From: Agromyces allii | Lineage (GTDB): Bacteria; Actinomycetota; Actinomycetes; Actinomycetales; Microbacteriaceae | NCBI RefSeq assembly: GCF_009749385.1 | Contig: NZ_WBIN01000005.1 | Location: 1 to 64,000 of the forward strand | Direction of reading: 5' to 3' | Length of the DNA: 64,000 bases | Shown here: positions 36,965-45,414 of the stretch, in pieces | Numbering within the stretch: the stretch's first letter is position 1 | Layout of the letters: each line of letters opens with the position of its first letter | Notes under the pieces: model-generated | What the model saw: the letters and a program-made list of their open reading frames with translations, nothing else | Database searches by the model: none | Told to the model about the DNA's origin: nothing | Translations under genes and position numbers: made by a program

Positions 36965-37573
36965 ATGGGCTCCGACCACTACTTCTCCGCGACACCTCGG
37001 AGCAATGCCAGCACCCGCACCATCCGCGTCCGTCTCGCCGGACGCGACCTCGACCTCGTGACCGCCGCCGGGGTGTTCAGCCCCGAGCACCTCGACCAGG
37101 GCACTGCGCGCCTGCTCGAGACGGTTCCCGTGCCGCCCGCGACCGGAGACCTGCTCGACCTCGGCACCGGTTGGGGGCCGATCGCCCTGTCGCTCGCGCT
37201 GCAGGCGCCGGATGCCACCGTGTGGGCCGTCGACGTCAACGAACGTGCGCTCGAACTCGTGCGCACCAACGCCGCACGTCTCGGCCTCACGAACGTCAAC
37301 GCGGTGCTGCCCTCGGATGTTCCCGCCGACGTCGTGTTCGCCACGATCTGGTCGAACCCGCCCATCCGGGTCGGCAAGCAGGAGTTGCACGCGATGCTCG
37401 AGCACTGGCTCCCCCGTCTCGCCGACGACGCGACCGCCTGGCTCGTCGTGGCCAAGCACCTGGGCGCCGAGTCGCTCCAGCGCTGGCTCGCCGACGACCT
37501 CGGCCTCGACGTGGAGCGTGCGGCGAACACCAAGGGGTTCCGCGTGCTCGCGGCGGAGCGCCGAACCGCCTGA
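36965..37573 (+). CDS. RsmC-like class I methyltransferase
   Basis: 202 residues, a Rossmann AdoMet domain: motif I DLGTGWGPIALSLA, acidic end of strand 2 AVDVNERALELV, and motif IV WSNPPIRVGK (an NPP-type motif used on exocyclic amines of bases, as in RsmC/MTS proteins). The N-terminus HYFSATPRS resembles the RsmC C-terminal half. It most likely methylates a guanine N2 in rRNA; the exact target is not assignable. Divergent from hflX. Confidence 0.88.
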   Translation: MGSDHYFSATPRSNASTRTIRVRLAGRDLDLVTAAGVFSPEHLDQGTARLLETVPVPPATGDLLDLGTGWGPIALSLALQAPDATVWAVDVNERALELVRTNAARLGLTNVNAVLPSDVPADVVFATIWSNPPIRVGKQELHAMLEHWLPRLADDATAWLVVAKHLGAESLQRWLADDLGLDVERAANTKGFRVLAAERRTA

Positions 37574-37602
37574 CGCCGCACCCTGCACCGCAGCTCGGGC
37601 AT

Positions 37603-37644
37603 GCGGCATCCGATCGCCGCGAAGGATGCTGCGCCGGATGTCGC
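37603..37644 (+). terminator. Hairpin built from an inverted pair of the iterated motif
   Basis: GCGGCATCCG (37603-37612) and CGGATGTCGC (37635-37644) pair over ten bases with one G-U pair on the plus-strand RNA. It is 29 bases after the methyltransferase stop and just before the dapF stop. Likely terminator between convergent genes. Confidence 0.5.
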
Positions 37645-37647
37645 GGC

Positions 37648-38529
37648 TCAGGCCAGCGCGAGCACCCCGTCGAACACGAGCTCGGCGGGCCCCGAGAGGG
37701 CCACGTGCTCGCCGTCGGCAGCCGCGAACATGCGCACGCCGACGACGCCGCCCGGTACCTGCACGCGCCACGCGTCGGGCGCACCGGCCCCGGCCCAGAA
37801 CCGCACGGCCAGCGCGGACGCCACCGCACCCGTGCCGCACGAGAGCGTCTCGCCCGAACCGCGCTCGTGCACGCGCATGCGGATGCGACCGACGCCCGCC
37901 TCGACGAGCGGCTCGGCCGGCACCACGAACTCGACGTTCGCACCGGCAGCCGGCACCGGGTCGAGGATCGGGAGGTAGGCGAGATCGAGGCCGGCGAGCT
38001 CGTCGTCGTCGGCGAGGGCCACGACGACGTGCGGGTTGCCGACGTCGATGCCGAGGCCCGGACGCGCGACCGAGAGCCCCTTGGCGCGCACGAGCGGCTC
38101 GCCGCCGGCCCGCCGCCAGAGGCCCATGTCGACCTCGAAGCCGTTCTCGGCGAGGGTCACCCGCCGCACACCCGCGCGAGTGCCGATCGCGATCGACTCA
38201 CCGGGTGCGAGCTCGACGAGCCCCTGATCGATGAGGAACCGCGTGTACACGCGCACGCCGTTGCCGCACATCTCGGAGACGGAACCGTCGGCGTTCCAGT
38301 AGTCCATGAACCAGACCGCGTCGGGGTCCTCGTCGAGGGCGGATGCCCCGTCGCCGAGGTTCTCCGAACGCACCGCGCGGATCAGCCCGTCGCCGCCGAC
38401 GCCGAAGTGGCGGTCGCACACGGCCGCGATCTGCGCGGGAGAGAGCACGGTGTCGCCGTCGGGGTCGGCGAACAGCACGAAGTCGTTGCCGGTGCCGTGG
38501 CCCTTGGTGAAGCGCAGGTCGAAGGACAT
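37648..38529 (-). CDS. dapF: Diaminopimelate epimerase
   Basis: 293 residues, cofactor-independent epimerase giving meso-DAP (or the LL/meso balance) for lysine and peptidoglycan. The catalytic thiol pair is Cys 88 in EMCGNGVR and Cys 231 in [10 protein letters not shown]. The N-terminal [13 protein letters not shown] is diagnostic. The C-terminal half mirrors the N-terminal half. ATG at 38529 with TAGACT six bases upstream inside the end of miaA, which stops four bases before; it is at the end of the recX-miaB-miaA-dapF row. Confidence 0.97.
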   Translation of the reverse strand: MSFDLRFTKGHGTGNDFVLFADPDGDTVLSPAQIAAVCDRHFGVGGDGLIRAVRSENLGDGASALDEDPDAVWFMDYWNADGSVSEMCGNGVRVYTRFLIDQGLVELAPGESIAIGTRAGVRRVTLAENGFEVDMGLWRRAGGEPLVRAKGLSVARPGLGIDVGNPHVVVALADDDELAGLDLAYLPILDPVPAAGANVEFVVPAEPLVEAGVGRIRMRVHERGSGETLSCGTGAVASALAVRFWAGAGAPDAWRVQVPGGVVGVRMFAAADGEHVALSGPAELVFDGVLALA

Positions 38530-38533
38530 CTGC

Positions 38534-39454
38534 TCAGTCTATGGCGGCCTGGAGGGCGAGCTGGCGGCCTCTGGCGACCGGGTCGGCCGCGTCGAGTTCG
38601 ACCGCGTCGCGGTACCGACGGAACCAGCCCACCTGGCGGCGCGCGTACGTGCGGGTGAGCTGCTGCGTCTCGGCGATCGCGTCGTCGCGCGACATGCGCT
38701 CCTGCAGTTCGGCGAGGGCCTGCGCGTAGCCGATCGCCCGCCGCGCGGTGACGCCCCGCTCGAGGCCGAGCGGCACGAGGTCGCGCACCTCGTCGACGAG
38801 CCCGTCGTGCCACATGCGCGCGGCCCGCGCGTCGAGGCGTTCGACGAGCTGCGCCCGCTCGGTTCGAAGATGCACGATGCGGTGCGGGCGCCACGGCACC
38901 GGCTCGTCGGGCAGGCGCGCGGCCTTCGGCTCCCCCGTGACCTCGATGACCTCGAGGGCCCGGACGATACGACGCCCGTTCGCAGCATCGACGCCGGCGG
39001 CGGTCTCGGAGTCGATCTCGCGGAGCCGGGCGTGCAGCAGGCCGGGACCGAGCTCGACGAGCTCGGCCTCCAGCCGGGCGCGCACGACGGCATCGGTGCC
39101 CGGGAACCGGAAGTCGTGGATCACCGACGACACGTACAGGCCGGAACCGCCCACGAGCAGCGCGACCCGCCCGCGCGCGATGATGTCGTCGATGCTCGCG
39201 CGCGCGTCGCGTTGATACGCGGCGACGGATGCCTCGTCGGTGACGTCGAGCACATCGAGCAGGTGGTGCGGAACACCGCGTCGCTCGTCGAGCGGGAGCT
39301 TGGCCGTGCCGATGTCCATGCCGCGGTACAACTGCATGGCGTCGGCGTTGACGACCTCGGAACCGCGCCCGACGCGCGCGAACGCCTCGGCGAGGTCGAG
39401 CGCGAAGTCGGACTTGCCGGTGCCGGTCGCGCCGACGACCGCGATGAGGGTCAC
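38534..39454 (-). CDS. miaA: tRNA dimethylallyltransferase
   Basis: 306 residues, adds the isopentenyl group to A37 of tRNAs reading U-starting codons. P-loop GATGTGKS (8-15), [17 protein letters not shown], catalytic-loop GGSGLYV and RRIVRALE segments are present. MiaB then thiomethylates the product; the two genes are adjacent. GTG at 39454 is chosen because [11 protein letters not shown] matches the family start; upstream frame sequence is miaB tail in another frame. Confidence 0.96.
   Translation of the reverse strand: MTLIAVVGATGTGKSDFALDLAEAFARVGRGSEVVNADAMQLYRGMDIGTAKLPLDERRGVPHHLLDVLDVTDEASVAAYQRDARASIDDIIARGRVALLVGGSGLYVSSVIHDFRFPGTDAVVRARLEAELVELGPGLLHARLREIDSETAAGVDAANGRRIVRALEVIEVTGEPKAARLPDEPVPWRPHRIVHLRTERAQLVERLDARAARMWHDGLVDEVRDLVPLGLERGVTARRAIGYAQALAELQERMSRDDAIAETQQLTRTYARRQVGWFRRYRDAVELDAADPVARGRQLALQAAID
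38536..38541 (-). promoter_or_regulatory. -10 element of leaderless dapF
   Basis: TAGACT ends six bases before the dapF ATG at 38529 and lies inside the end of miaA. Confidence 0.45.
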
Positions 39455-39470
39455 AGGTGTTCCGTCGCGC

Positions 39471-41114
39471 TCAGCGGAGGTCGTCGTCGACGTCGTAGAT
39501 CGGGAACGTGCCGAAGCCCGGCTTGATGAGTGGCTCGCTCGTCGACGGCAGCACGCGCACCGACGGCAGTCCGAGCGAGACGCGAGCCGCGCCCCCGCCC
39601 GACGTGCCGGTGCCCGGAGCGGCGGGCACGGCGCAGCTCTCGGCCTGCGAGCGATCCCACGCATCGCCCGACCGGGTGCGGCGGATGACGAGCGGCGCAT
39701 CGTCGGTCGAGTCGGCAATGAGGTGGAACGGCGCGGCCTGCGTGATCGTCACGCTCACGACGTCGCCAGGGCGGGGCTGGTCGCTGCCGACCGGGACCTC
39801 GAAGTGCACCAGTCGGCTGTCTTCGGCACGACCGCTGAGGCGGTGCGTCTCGGCATCCTTCTTGCCCTCGCCCGTCGAGACGAGCACCTCGACACGGCGA
39901 CCGATGAGCTTCTGGTTCTCCTCCCACGAGATGCGGTCCTGCAGCGCAGTGAGGCGCTCGTAGCGCTCCTGCACGACCTCCTTCGGCACCTGCTCGTCCA
40001 TGGTCGCCGCGGGCGTTCCGGGTCGGATCGAGTACTGGAACGTGAACGCCGAGGCGAATCGGGCGGCCTCGACGACGCGCATGGTCTCGAGGAAGTCCTC
40101 CTCGGTCTCGCCGGGGAACCCGACGATGATGTCGGTCGAGATCGCCGCGTTGGGGATCTTCGCGCGAACGCGGTCGAGGATGCCGAGGAACTTCTCGGAG
40201 CGGTACGACCGGCGCATGGCCTTCAGGATGCGGTCGGAGCCCGACTGCAGCGGCATGTGCAGCTGCGGCATCACGGCCGGCGTCTCGGCCATGGCATCGA
40301 TCACGTCGTCGGTGAAGGCGGCCGGGTGCGGGCTCGTGAAGCGGATGCGCTCGAGCCCGTCGATCTCGCCGGCTGCGCGCAGCAGCTTGCCGAACGCCTG
40401 CCGGTCGCCGAACTCGACGCCGTAGGAGTTGACGTTCTGGCCGAGCAGGGTGACCTCCATGGCGCCGTCGTCGACGAGCGCCTGAACCTCGGCGAGCACC
40501 TCGCCCGGGCGGCGGTCCTTCTCCTTGCCGCGGAGCGAGGGCACGATGCAGAAAGTGCACGTGTTGTTGCAGCCGACCGAGATCGAGACCCAGCCGCTGT
40601 ACGTGGAGTCGCGCTTGGTGGGCAGGGTGGACGGGAAGACCTCGAGCGCGTCGAGGATCTCGAGCTGCGCCTCGTCGTTGTGGCGCGCGCGCTCGAGCAG
40701 GCTCGGCAGGGATCCCATGTTGTGCGTGCCGAAGACGACGTCGACCCACGGGGCCTTCTCGAGGATGACGTTCTTGTCCTTCTGGGCGAGGCAGCCGCCG
40801 ACGGCGATCTGCATGCCCGCGTGGCGCCGCTTGACGCCCGCGAGATGGCCCAGGTTGCCGTAGAGCTTGTTGTCGGCGTTCTCGCGCACGGCGCACGTGT
40901 TGATGACCACGATGTCGGGCTCGGTGCCGTCGGCTGGCACGTACCCGGCCGCCTCGAGCGAACCCGAGAGTCGCTCGGAGTCGTGCACGTTCATCTGGCA
41001 GCCGAACGTGCGCACCTCGTAGGTGCGCGGAGCAGCGGTGTCGTCGATCTGCGCGGCAATGAGATGCTCGGCCTCGGCGGATCCGCCGACCACGGCCTCG
41101 TGAATGGTGCTCAT
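39471..41114 (-). CDS. miaB: tRNA-2-methylthio-N6-dimethylallyladenosine synthase
   Basis: 547 residues. MiaB uses two iron-sulphur clusters to thiomethylate i6A37. The N-terminal UPF0004 domain has Cys 39 (FGCQMN), Cys 74 (NTCAVRE) and Cys 108 (GGCLA); the radical SAM cluster is CNNTCTFC (Cys 182, 186, 189); a TRAM domain (about 395-460) binds tRNA. After the TRAM there is a tail of about 80 residues, Ser/Gly/Pro-rich and ending DVDDDLR, which most family members lack. It is between recX and miaA. Confidence 0.96.
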   Translation of the reverse strand: MSTIHEAVVGGSAEAEHLIAAQIDDTAAPRTYEVRTFGCQMNVHDSERLSGSLEAAGYVPADGTEPDIVVINTCAVRENADNKLYGNLGHLAGVKRRHAGMQIAVGGCLAQKDKNVILEKAPWVDVVFGTHNMGSLPSLLERARHNDEAQLEILDALEVFPSTLPTKRDSTYSGWVSISVGCNNTCTFCIVPSLRGKEKDRRPGEVLAEVQALVDDGAMEVTLLGQNVNSYGVEFGDRQAFGKLLRAAGEIDGLERIRFTSPHPAAFTDDVIDAMAETPAVMPQLHMPLQSGSDRILKAMRRSYRSEKFLGILDRVRAKIPNAAISTDIIVGFPGETEEDFLETMRVVEAARFASAFTFQYSIRPGTPAATMDEQVPKEVVQERYERLTALQDRISWEENQKLIGRRVEVLVSTGEGKKDAETHRLSGRAEDSRLVHFEVPVGSDQPRPGDVVSVTITQAAPFHLIADSTDDAPLVIRRTRSGDAWDRSQAESCAVPAAPGTGTSGGGAARVSLGLPSVRVLPSTSEPLIKPGFGTFPIYDVDDDLR

Positions 41115-41126
41115 GATCGCACCAGT

Positions 41127-41933
41127 TTACGAGCCATCGGCCGAGAGAACCTCCGTCACCACCTGCCGGACCACGTCGCCGCCGTACCCACGGCGCTGCA
41201 GGAACGCCGACAGGCGTCGCTCGGCCGTCTGGCGGTCGAGCCCGCGCAGCTGCCTGGCCCGCCGTTCGGCCGTCGTTCGCGCGTTGTCGAACTCCGTCTC
41301 GGGGTCGAGCTCGGAGATGGCCTCCCTCGCAGCCTCGGCGCCGATGCCCCGTCGCGTCAGCTCTTGGACGATCGCACCGCTGCCCTTGCCGCGACGCTCG
41401 GAGTTCACGTGAACGAGCTGTTCGGCGAGGCGCGCATCGTCGAGATACCCGAGCCGCTCGTAGCGTTCGATCCACTCGTCGATCTCGATCTCGTCGAGCC
41501 CGTGCTCGGCGAGGACCTTGCGCACCTCGGACACCGAGAGCGCCGACCGCCGCAGGCGCGACACGACGAGCCGGTCGATGCGATCGTCGCGCTGCTGGCC
41601 GGTTTCGAGGACGGCTTCGCGCTCGGCCCCGAGTTCGCGCTCCTCGAGTTCGCGCTCGCGTGCGCTCACGCCGTCGGGTCTGGCGAACCGGCCGGACGAC
41701 GAACCGCGGACGGATCGCCTGGCCGGACCGAACTCGCTGACCCGACCGGCGCGTTCGCCGCCTCGGGTGCGTTCGGCACGACCGCTACCGCTCGTGCGCT
41801 CTGGGGATGCAGCGTCTGACGGCGATGCGGCATCCGGCTGCTCGGTCGCATCGGCCCCGCCCGCCGGCGTCACCCCGGGAGTCGCCCACGGAAGATACGA
41901 GACCGGGGCGAGGTGCTCCGACGCGTCAGTCAT
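41127..41933 (-). CDS. recX: RecX regulatory protein
   Basis: 268 residues; the RecX three-helix repeats occupy about 115-265 (LVVSRLRRSALSVSEVRKVLAEHGL, YERLGYLDDARLAEQLV, RRGIGAEAAREAI). RecX binds RecA filaments and limits strand exchange. The first 110 residues are a charged, low-complexity extension (Ala/Ser/Arg/Glu) not in short RecX proteins. GGAGAGGAG precedes the ATG at 41933. It follows recA by 37 bases and is probably SOS-induced with it. Confidence 0.93.
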   Translation of the reverse strand: MTDASEHLAPVSYLPWATPGVTPAGGADATEQPDAASPSDAASPERTSGSGRAERTRGGERAGRVSEFGPARRSVRGSSSGRFARPDGVSARERELEERELGAEREAVLETGQQRDDRIDRLVVSRLRRSALSVSEVRKVLAEHGLDEIEIDEWIERYERLGYLDDARLAEQLVHVNSERRGKGSGAIVQELTRRGIGAEAAREAISELDPETEFDNARTTAERRARQLRGLDRQTAERRLSAFLQRRGYGGDVVRQVVTEVLSADGS

Positions 41934-41970
41934 CTCGGCTCCTCTCCCCGGTCTCGTTCGTCACAGCGTC

Positions 41971-43044
41971 TCAGGCGCCCTTGCGCGCCTGCTTGGGCGC
42001 GATCGGCTCGACGTTCGACGGAGCGGCTGCGGCCGCCTCGGCGCCGGCCTTGCCGATGCCGAGCTTGACGAGGATCTTCTTCTCGATGTCGGCCGCGATG
42101 TCGGGGTTGGACAGCAGGAAGTTGCGGGCGTTCTCCTTGCCCTGGCCGAGCTGGTCGCCGTCGTAGGTGTACCAGGCGCCGGACTTCTTGACGATGGCCT
42201 GATCGACGCCGTAGTCGATGAGGCTGCCCTCGCGCGAGATGCCGACCCCGTAGAGGATGTCGAACTCGGCCTGCTTGAAGGGCGGCGCCATCTTGTTCTT
42301 GACGACCTTGACGCGGGTGCGGTTGCCCACGGCCTCGGTGCCGTCCTTGAGGGTCTCGATGCGACGGATGTCGAGACGCACCGACGCGTAGAACTTCAGC
42401 GCCTTGCCACCCGCGGTGGTCTCGGGGCTGCCGAAGAACACGCCGATCTTCTCTCGCAGCTGGTTGATGAAGATCATCGTGGTGTTCGTCTGGTTGAGGC
42501 CACCCGTGAGCTTGCGGAGCGCCTGCGACATGAGGCGGGCCTGCAGACCGACGTGGGAGTCGCCCATCTCGCCCTCGATCTCGGCACGGGGCACCAGCGC
42601 CGCGACCGAGTCGATCACGATGAGGTCGATCGAGCCCGAGCGCACGAGCATGTCGGCGATCTCGAGCGCCTGCTCACCCGTGTCGGGCTGCGAGACGAGC
42701 AGCGCGTCGATGTCGACGCCGAGCTTCTTCGCGTACTCGGGGTCGAGAGCGTGCTCCGCGTCGACGAAGGCCGCGATGCCGCCGGCGCGCTGCGCGTTGG
42801 CGATGGCGTGGAGCGTGAGCGTGGTCTTGCCCGAGGACTCGGGACCGTAGATCTCGATGATGCGGCCGCGGGGCAGGCCGCCGACGCCGAGCGCGACGTC
42901 GAGCGCGATGGAGCCGGTGGGGATCACCTCGACCGGGGCGCGGTCTTCGCTGCCGAGCCGCATCACCGAGCCCTTGCCGAACTGGCGGTCGATCTGGGCG
43001 AGTGCGGTCTCGAGTGCTTTCTCGCGGTCTACTGCGGATGGCAT
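41971..43044 (-). CDS. recA: RecA recombinase
   Basis: 357 residues. RecA forms filaments on single-stranded DNA for repair and activates LexA cleavage. Walker A GPESSGKT (67-74), Walker [13 protein letters not shown], loop L1 [10 protein letters not shown], loop L2 [22 protein letters not shown] (key residues Q and N), and the Lys-rich C-terminal domain [10 protein letters not shown]. No intein. ATG at 43044 with AAGGAGC upstream. Two SOS boxes at 43252-43265 and 43283-43296 imply LexA control and a 5' leader of roughly 190 bases. Confidence 0.99.
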   Translation of the reverse strand: MPSAVDREKALETALAQIDRQFGKGSVMRLGSEDRAPVEVIPTGSIALDVALGVGGLPRGRIIEIYGPESSGKTTLTLHAIANAQRAGGIAAFVDAEHALDPEYAKKLGVDIDALLVSQPDTGEQALEIADMLVRSGSIDLIVIDSVAALVPRAEIEGEMGDSHVGLQARLMSQALRKLTGGLNQTNTTMIFINQLREKIGVFFGSPETTAGGKALKFYASVRLDIRRIETLKDGTEAVGNRTRVKVVKNKMAPPFKQAEFDILYGVGISREGSLIDYGVDQAIVKKSGAWYTYDGDQLGQGKENARNFLLSNPDIAADIEKKILVKLGIGKAGAEAAAAAPSNVEPIAPKQARKGA

Positions 43045-43251
43045 GTGGGGCTCCTTCGGTGGATGATGCGGCTGCCTCTAGGCTGTCGTTGCTCGTGCGG
43101 GCCGTGACCTGCGACGTCTGGCGACAAGGCGGTTGCGGTGTGTTCCGACGCTTCGACCGTATGGTCGGCCACCGACATCCGTCACGATGATCACGGCGGA
43201 TGTGGAAGCAGCGTCGTTCCTCCTGCTTGTTGAGGAGCCTATCCTCGAATC

Positions 43252-43265
43252 CGAACGGATGTTCG
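43252..43265. promoter_or_regulatory. Proximal SOS box of recA
   Basis: CGAACGGATGTTCG, a full match to CGAAC-N4-GTTCG. A minus-strand -10 candidate (TAGGCT at 43241-43236, or GATAGG) lies just downstream. Confidence 0.85.
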
Positions 43266-43282
43266 AACGACGCGCCGCGTGT

Positions 43283-43296
43283 CGAACACGTGTTCC
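43283..43296. promoter_or_regulatory. Distal SOS box of recA
   Basis: CGAACACGTGTTCC fits the Gram-positive consensus CGAAC-RNRY-GTTYC and contains the perfect palindrome GAACACGTGTTC. Centre-to-centre distance to the proximal box is 31 bases, about three helical turns. Confidence 0.8.
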
Positions 43297-43322
43297 CTCG
43301 GTGGCCTACGCCTCGCTCGGGC

Positions 43323-43553
43323 CTACGCCCCGCTCGCGGGAGTCGGGCGCCCGGCGCCGTGCCGGCGCTCCTCGGGCACGTCGGCGGCGTCGCAGAGCGC
43401 GAACCACACCGTGCGGGCCGGCACCCCGGCGGCCAGCGCCTCGCGGGCCGTGCGGCCCCCTGCCCCCGCGAGCACGAGGTCGTTGACCACGACCGCGCCG
43501 TACCCGGCGCCGAACTCGTGTTCGACGGCGATCTGGAACTCACTCAGCTTCAA
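43323..43553 (-). CDS. DUF3046 domain protein
   Basis: 76 residues, whole protein is a DUF3046 domain: MKLSEFQIAVEHEFGAGYG start, then LAAGVPARTVWFALCDAADVPEERRHG. The family is restricted to actinobacteria and almost always precedes recA, as here, but its role is not known. The SOS boxes at 43252-43296 lie just after its stop, so it is transcribed into the recA control region. Confidence 0.85.
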   Translation of the reverse strand: MKLSEFQIAVEHEFGAGYGAVVVNDLVLAGAGGRTAREALAAGVPARTVWFALCDAADVPEERRHGAGRPTPASGA

Positions 43554-43588
43554 CGGGTCTCCTGGGGATCGCGGAGGCGGAACGAACG

Positions 43589-43616
43589 AACGGCCGGTCT
43601 GTCGACCGGCCGTTCT
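43589..43616 (-). terminator. Terminator of clgR
   Basis: Perfect 12-bp stem GAACGGCCGGTC/GACCGGCCGTTC, loop TGTC, 22 bases after the clgR stop and followed on the minus strand by GTTCGTTC. Confidence 0.8.
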
Positions 43617-43637
43617 GAATCGTGTGGATGTCGTGGA

Positions 43638-43946
43638 TCAGCGCACCATCAGGCCGGCGTCGAACTCGGCGACGAGCTCGTCGGGAAGGCTGTCGGGCAC
43701 GACCGAGAGGCTCTCGAGCACCGCGAGGCGGTCTCCGACCTCGTGCATGATCACCGAGATGGGCGTGTCGAGCGCATCGGCGACCGATGCGAGGATCTCG
43801 GAGGAGGCCTCCTTCTGACCGCGCTCGACCTCGCTGAGGTACCCGAGCGCGACGCTGGCCTTGGACGCCACCTGACGGAGCGTGCGGCCCTTCTGCAGTC
43901 GGAAGTCCCTCAACACATCGCCGATCTCCTGTCGAACCAGAACCAT
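43638..43946 (-). CDS. clgR: ClgR-type XRE-family transcriptional regulator
   Basis: 102 residues. An XRE helix-turn-helix (about 8-65): LRDFRLQKGRTLRQVASKASVALGYLSEVERGQKEASSEIL, of which the T-L-R-Q-V and L-S-E-V-E-R-G positions are diagnostic. The C-terminal 35 residues are acidic. It matches ClgR (Rv2745c) in size and in location next to pgsA and recA. ClgR activates clp protease and other stress genes and is itself a Clp substrate. AGGAGG precedes the ATG at 43946; a TAGACT -10 lies at 44007-44002. Confidence 0.88.
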   Translation of the reverse strand: MVLVRQEIGDVLRDFRLQKGRTLRQVASKASVALGYLSEVERGQKEASSEILASVADALDTPISVIMHEVGDRLAVLESLSVVPDSLPDELVAEFDAGLMVR

Positions 43947-43970
43947 CGGGAACCTCCTTCAATCTGCCTG

Positions 43971-44007
43971 CGACTCCGCCGGAGTCGGAAACGGGAGCGT
44001 CAGTCTA
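43971..44007 (-). promoter_or_regulatory. clgR promoter and palindrome
   Basis: TAGACT (44007-44002) is a likely -10 with TTGG-type sequence 15-17 bases upstream. CGACTCC-GCC-GGAGTCG (43971-43987) is a perfect inverted repeat in the predicted untranslated leader. I see no CGC-N5-GCG type ClgR box. Confidence 0.45.
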
Positions 44008-44150
44008 CCTGAAACTCGGTGCTTCCAACCTAGCGTCGCACACTGGGGCTTTCGTGTGAACCTGCAGGATGTAACAGGGTCTTCATCTGGAGTATTCCGG
44101 CGAGGAGCGACCTTCTCCGGCACGGCGCGCCGGGTCTTCGATCGGCTGTC

Positions 44151-44687
44151 TCAGGACGACGGATCGCGTGCCTCGTCGGCCGTGAGCACAGCCTCGAGGG
44201 CCATCGCGATCGCGGCATCGACCGTCGCGCGGCGGATCTCGTCGCGCCCTCCGGAGAGCGCGAGCTCCCGCACCTCCGTGCGCTCGCCGACCGACACGGC
44301 CACGAACACGACGCCGGGCGGATGGCCGTCCTGCGGATCGGGTCCGGCGACGCCGGTCGTCGCGATGCCGACCGACGCCGGCGCGCCGTCGACCGCGAGC
44401 ACGCCGCGAACCCCCTCGGCCATCGCGGCCGCGACGTCGGGGTGCACGGCACCCTCGCGCGCGAGCAGGTCGGCCGGGACGCCGAGCACCGAGTGCTTGA
44501 CCGGCGTCGCGTAGGCGACCACTCCCCCGTGCACGACGGCGGAGGCTCCGGGCACCCGCACGAGCTCGGCCACGACGAGCCCGCCCGTGAGCGACTCCGC
44601 CGCCGCGACGCCGAGGCCCCGGGCGGCGAGCAGGGCGATGAGCTCGGCCGCCGCGTCGACGCCGGCCCGCGGCATCCGCTCGCCCAT
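44151..44687 (-). CDS. pncC: CinA C-terminal domain protein (nicotinamide-nucleotide amidase)
   Basis: 178 residues, only the CinA_C amidase domain: AAESLTGGLVVAELVRVPGAS with the catalytic Ser/Tyr region, VAYATPVKHSVLGVP and GIATTGVAGPDPQDG. PncC recycles NMN to NaMN in the NAD cycle. The N-terminal molybdopterin-binding domain of full CinA is absent, as is normal for the short form. TTGAGG precedes the ATG at 44687. It is 23 bases after pgsA. In actinobacteria this gene is typically in the pgsA-cinA-clgR-recA row. Confidence 0.92.
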   Translation of the reverse strand: MGERMPRAGVDAAAELIALLAARGLGVAAAESLTGGLVVAELVRVPGASAVVHGGVVAYATPVKHSVLGVPADLLAREGAVHPDVAAAMAEGVRGVLAVDGAPASVGIATTGVAGPDPQDGHPPGVVFVAVSVGERTEVRELALSGGRDEIRRATVDAAIAMALEAVLTADEARDPSS

Positions 44688-44710
44688 GTACCTCAACGCC
44701 CCGTCGTGGA

Positions 44711-45331
44711 TCAGCGGCCGGCGTCGGCCGCGCCGTCGGTGCGCTGGCTCCGGGCCAGGCGGATCGCGTCGCGCACGTACAGCAGGCCCGACCAGAGCGT
44801 GAGCACGACGGCCGCGGTCATGAGCACGACGTTGACCCAGTGGATCCAGTCGCCGAACACCGTCCAGAGCGGCACGAGCGCGAACGAGATCGCGACCGCC
44901 TGCACGACGGTCTTCAGCTTGCCGCCCGACGATGCGGGCACGACGTTGCCGCGACGCAGCTCGACGAGGCGCCACACCGTGATGCCGACCTCGCGCACGA
45001 CGATGATCGCCGTGACCCACCAGGGCAGCTCGCCGAGGATCGAGAGGCACACGAGCGCGCCGCTCGTGAGGAGCTTGTCGGCGATCGGGTCGAGGATCTT
45101 GCCGAGATCGGTGACGAGCCCGCGCGAGCGCGCGATGTGCCCGTCGATGCCGTCGGTCGCGATCGCGACGATGAACAGCAGCGCCGCCCACCACCGCAGC
45201 GCGCCGTCGGCTCCCGCGTCGGCGAGGAGCATCCAGAAGAAGATCGGCGCGAGCAGGATGCGAACGATGGTGATCGCGTTCGGAAGGTTCCAGTTCGCCG
45301 ATCGCGAGGGGCTTCCGGCGGAGGAGGTCAT
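44711..45331 (-). CDS. pgsA: CDP-alcohol phosphatidyltransferase (PgsA)
   Basis: 206 residues, about six membrane helices. The CDP-OH-P motif is intact: D-G-x2-A-R-x8-G-x3-D-x3-D (DGHIARSRGLVTDLGKILDPIAD, which gives all three Asp). It transfers phosphatidyl from CDP-diacylglycerol to glycerol phosphate, the first step to phosphatidylglycerol. The ATG at 45331 lacks a Shine-Dalgarno but TATCCT ends seven bases upstream. It is downstream of ftsK by 83 bases. Confidence 0.94.
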   Translation of the reverse strand: MTSSAGSPSRSANWNLPNAITIVRILLAPIFFWMLLADAGADGALRWWAALLFIVAIATDGIDGHIARSRGLVTDLGKILDPIADKLLTSGALVCLSILGELPWWVTAIIVVREVGITVWRLVELRRGNVVPASSGGKLKTVVQAVAISFALVPLWTVFGDWIHWVNVVLMTAAVVLTLWSGLLYVRDAIRLARSQRTDGAADAGR

Positions 45332-45338
45332 ACCGGCA

Positions 45339-45344
45339 AGGATA
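45339..45344 (-). promoter_or_regulatory. -10 element of leaderless pgsA
   Basis: TATCCT ends seven bases before the ATG at 45331. Confidence 0.5.
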
Positions 45345-45414
45345 GCGGGATGCCGCAGGCGGGCCCTCGCCCGGCCCCGGAGGGTCGTGCGAGCCGCGCG
45401 CCGGAGGCGAGCGC

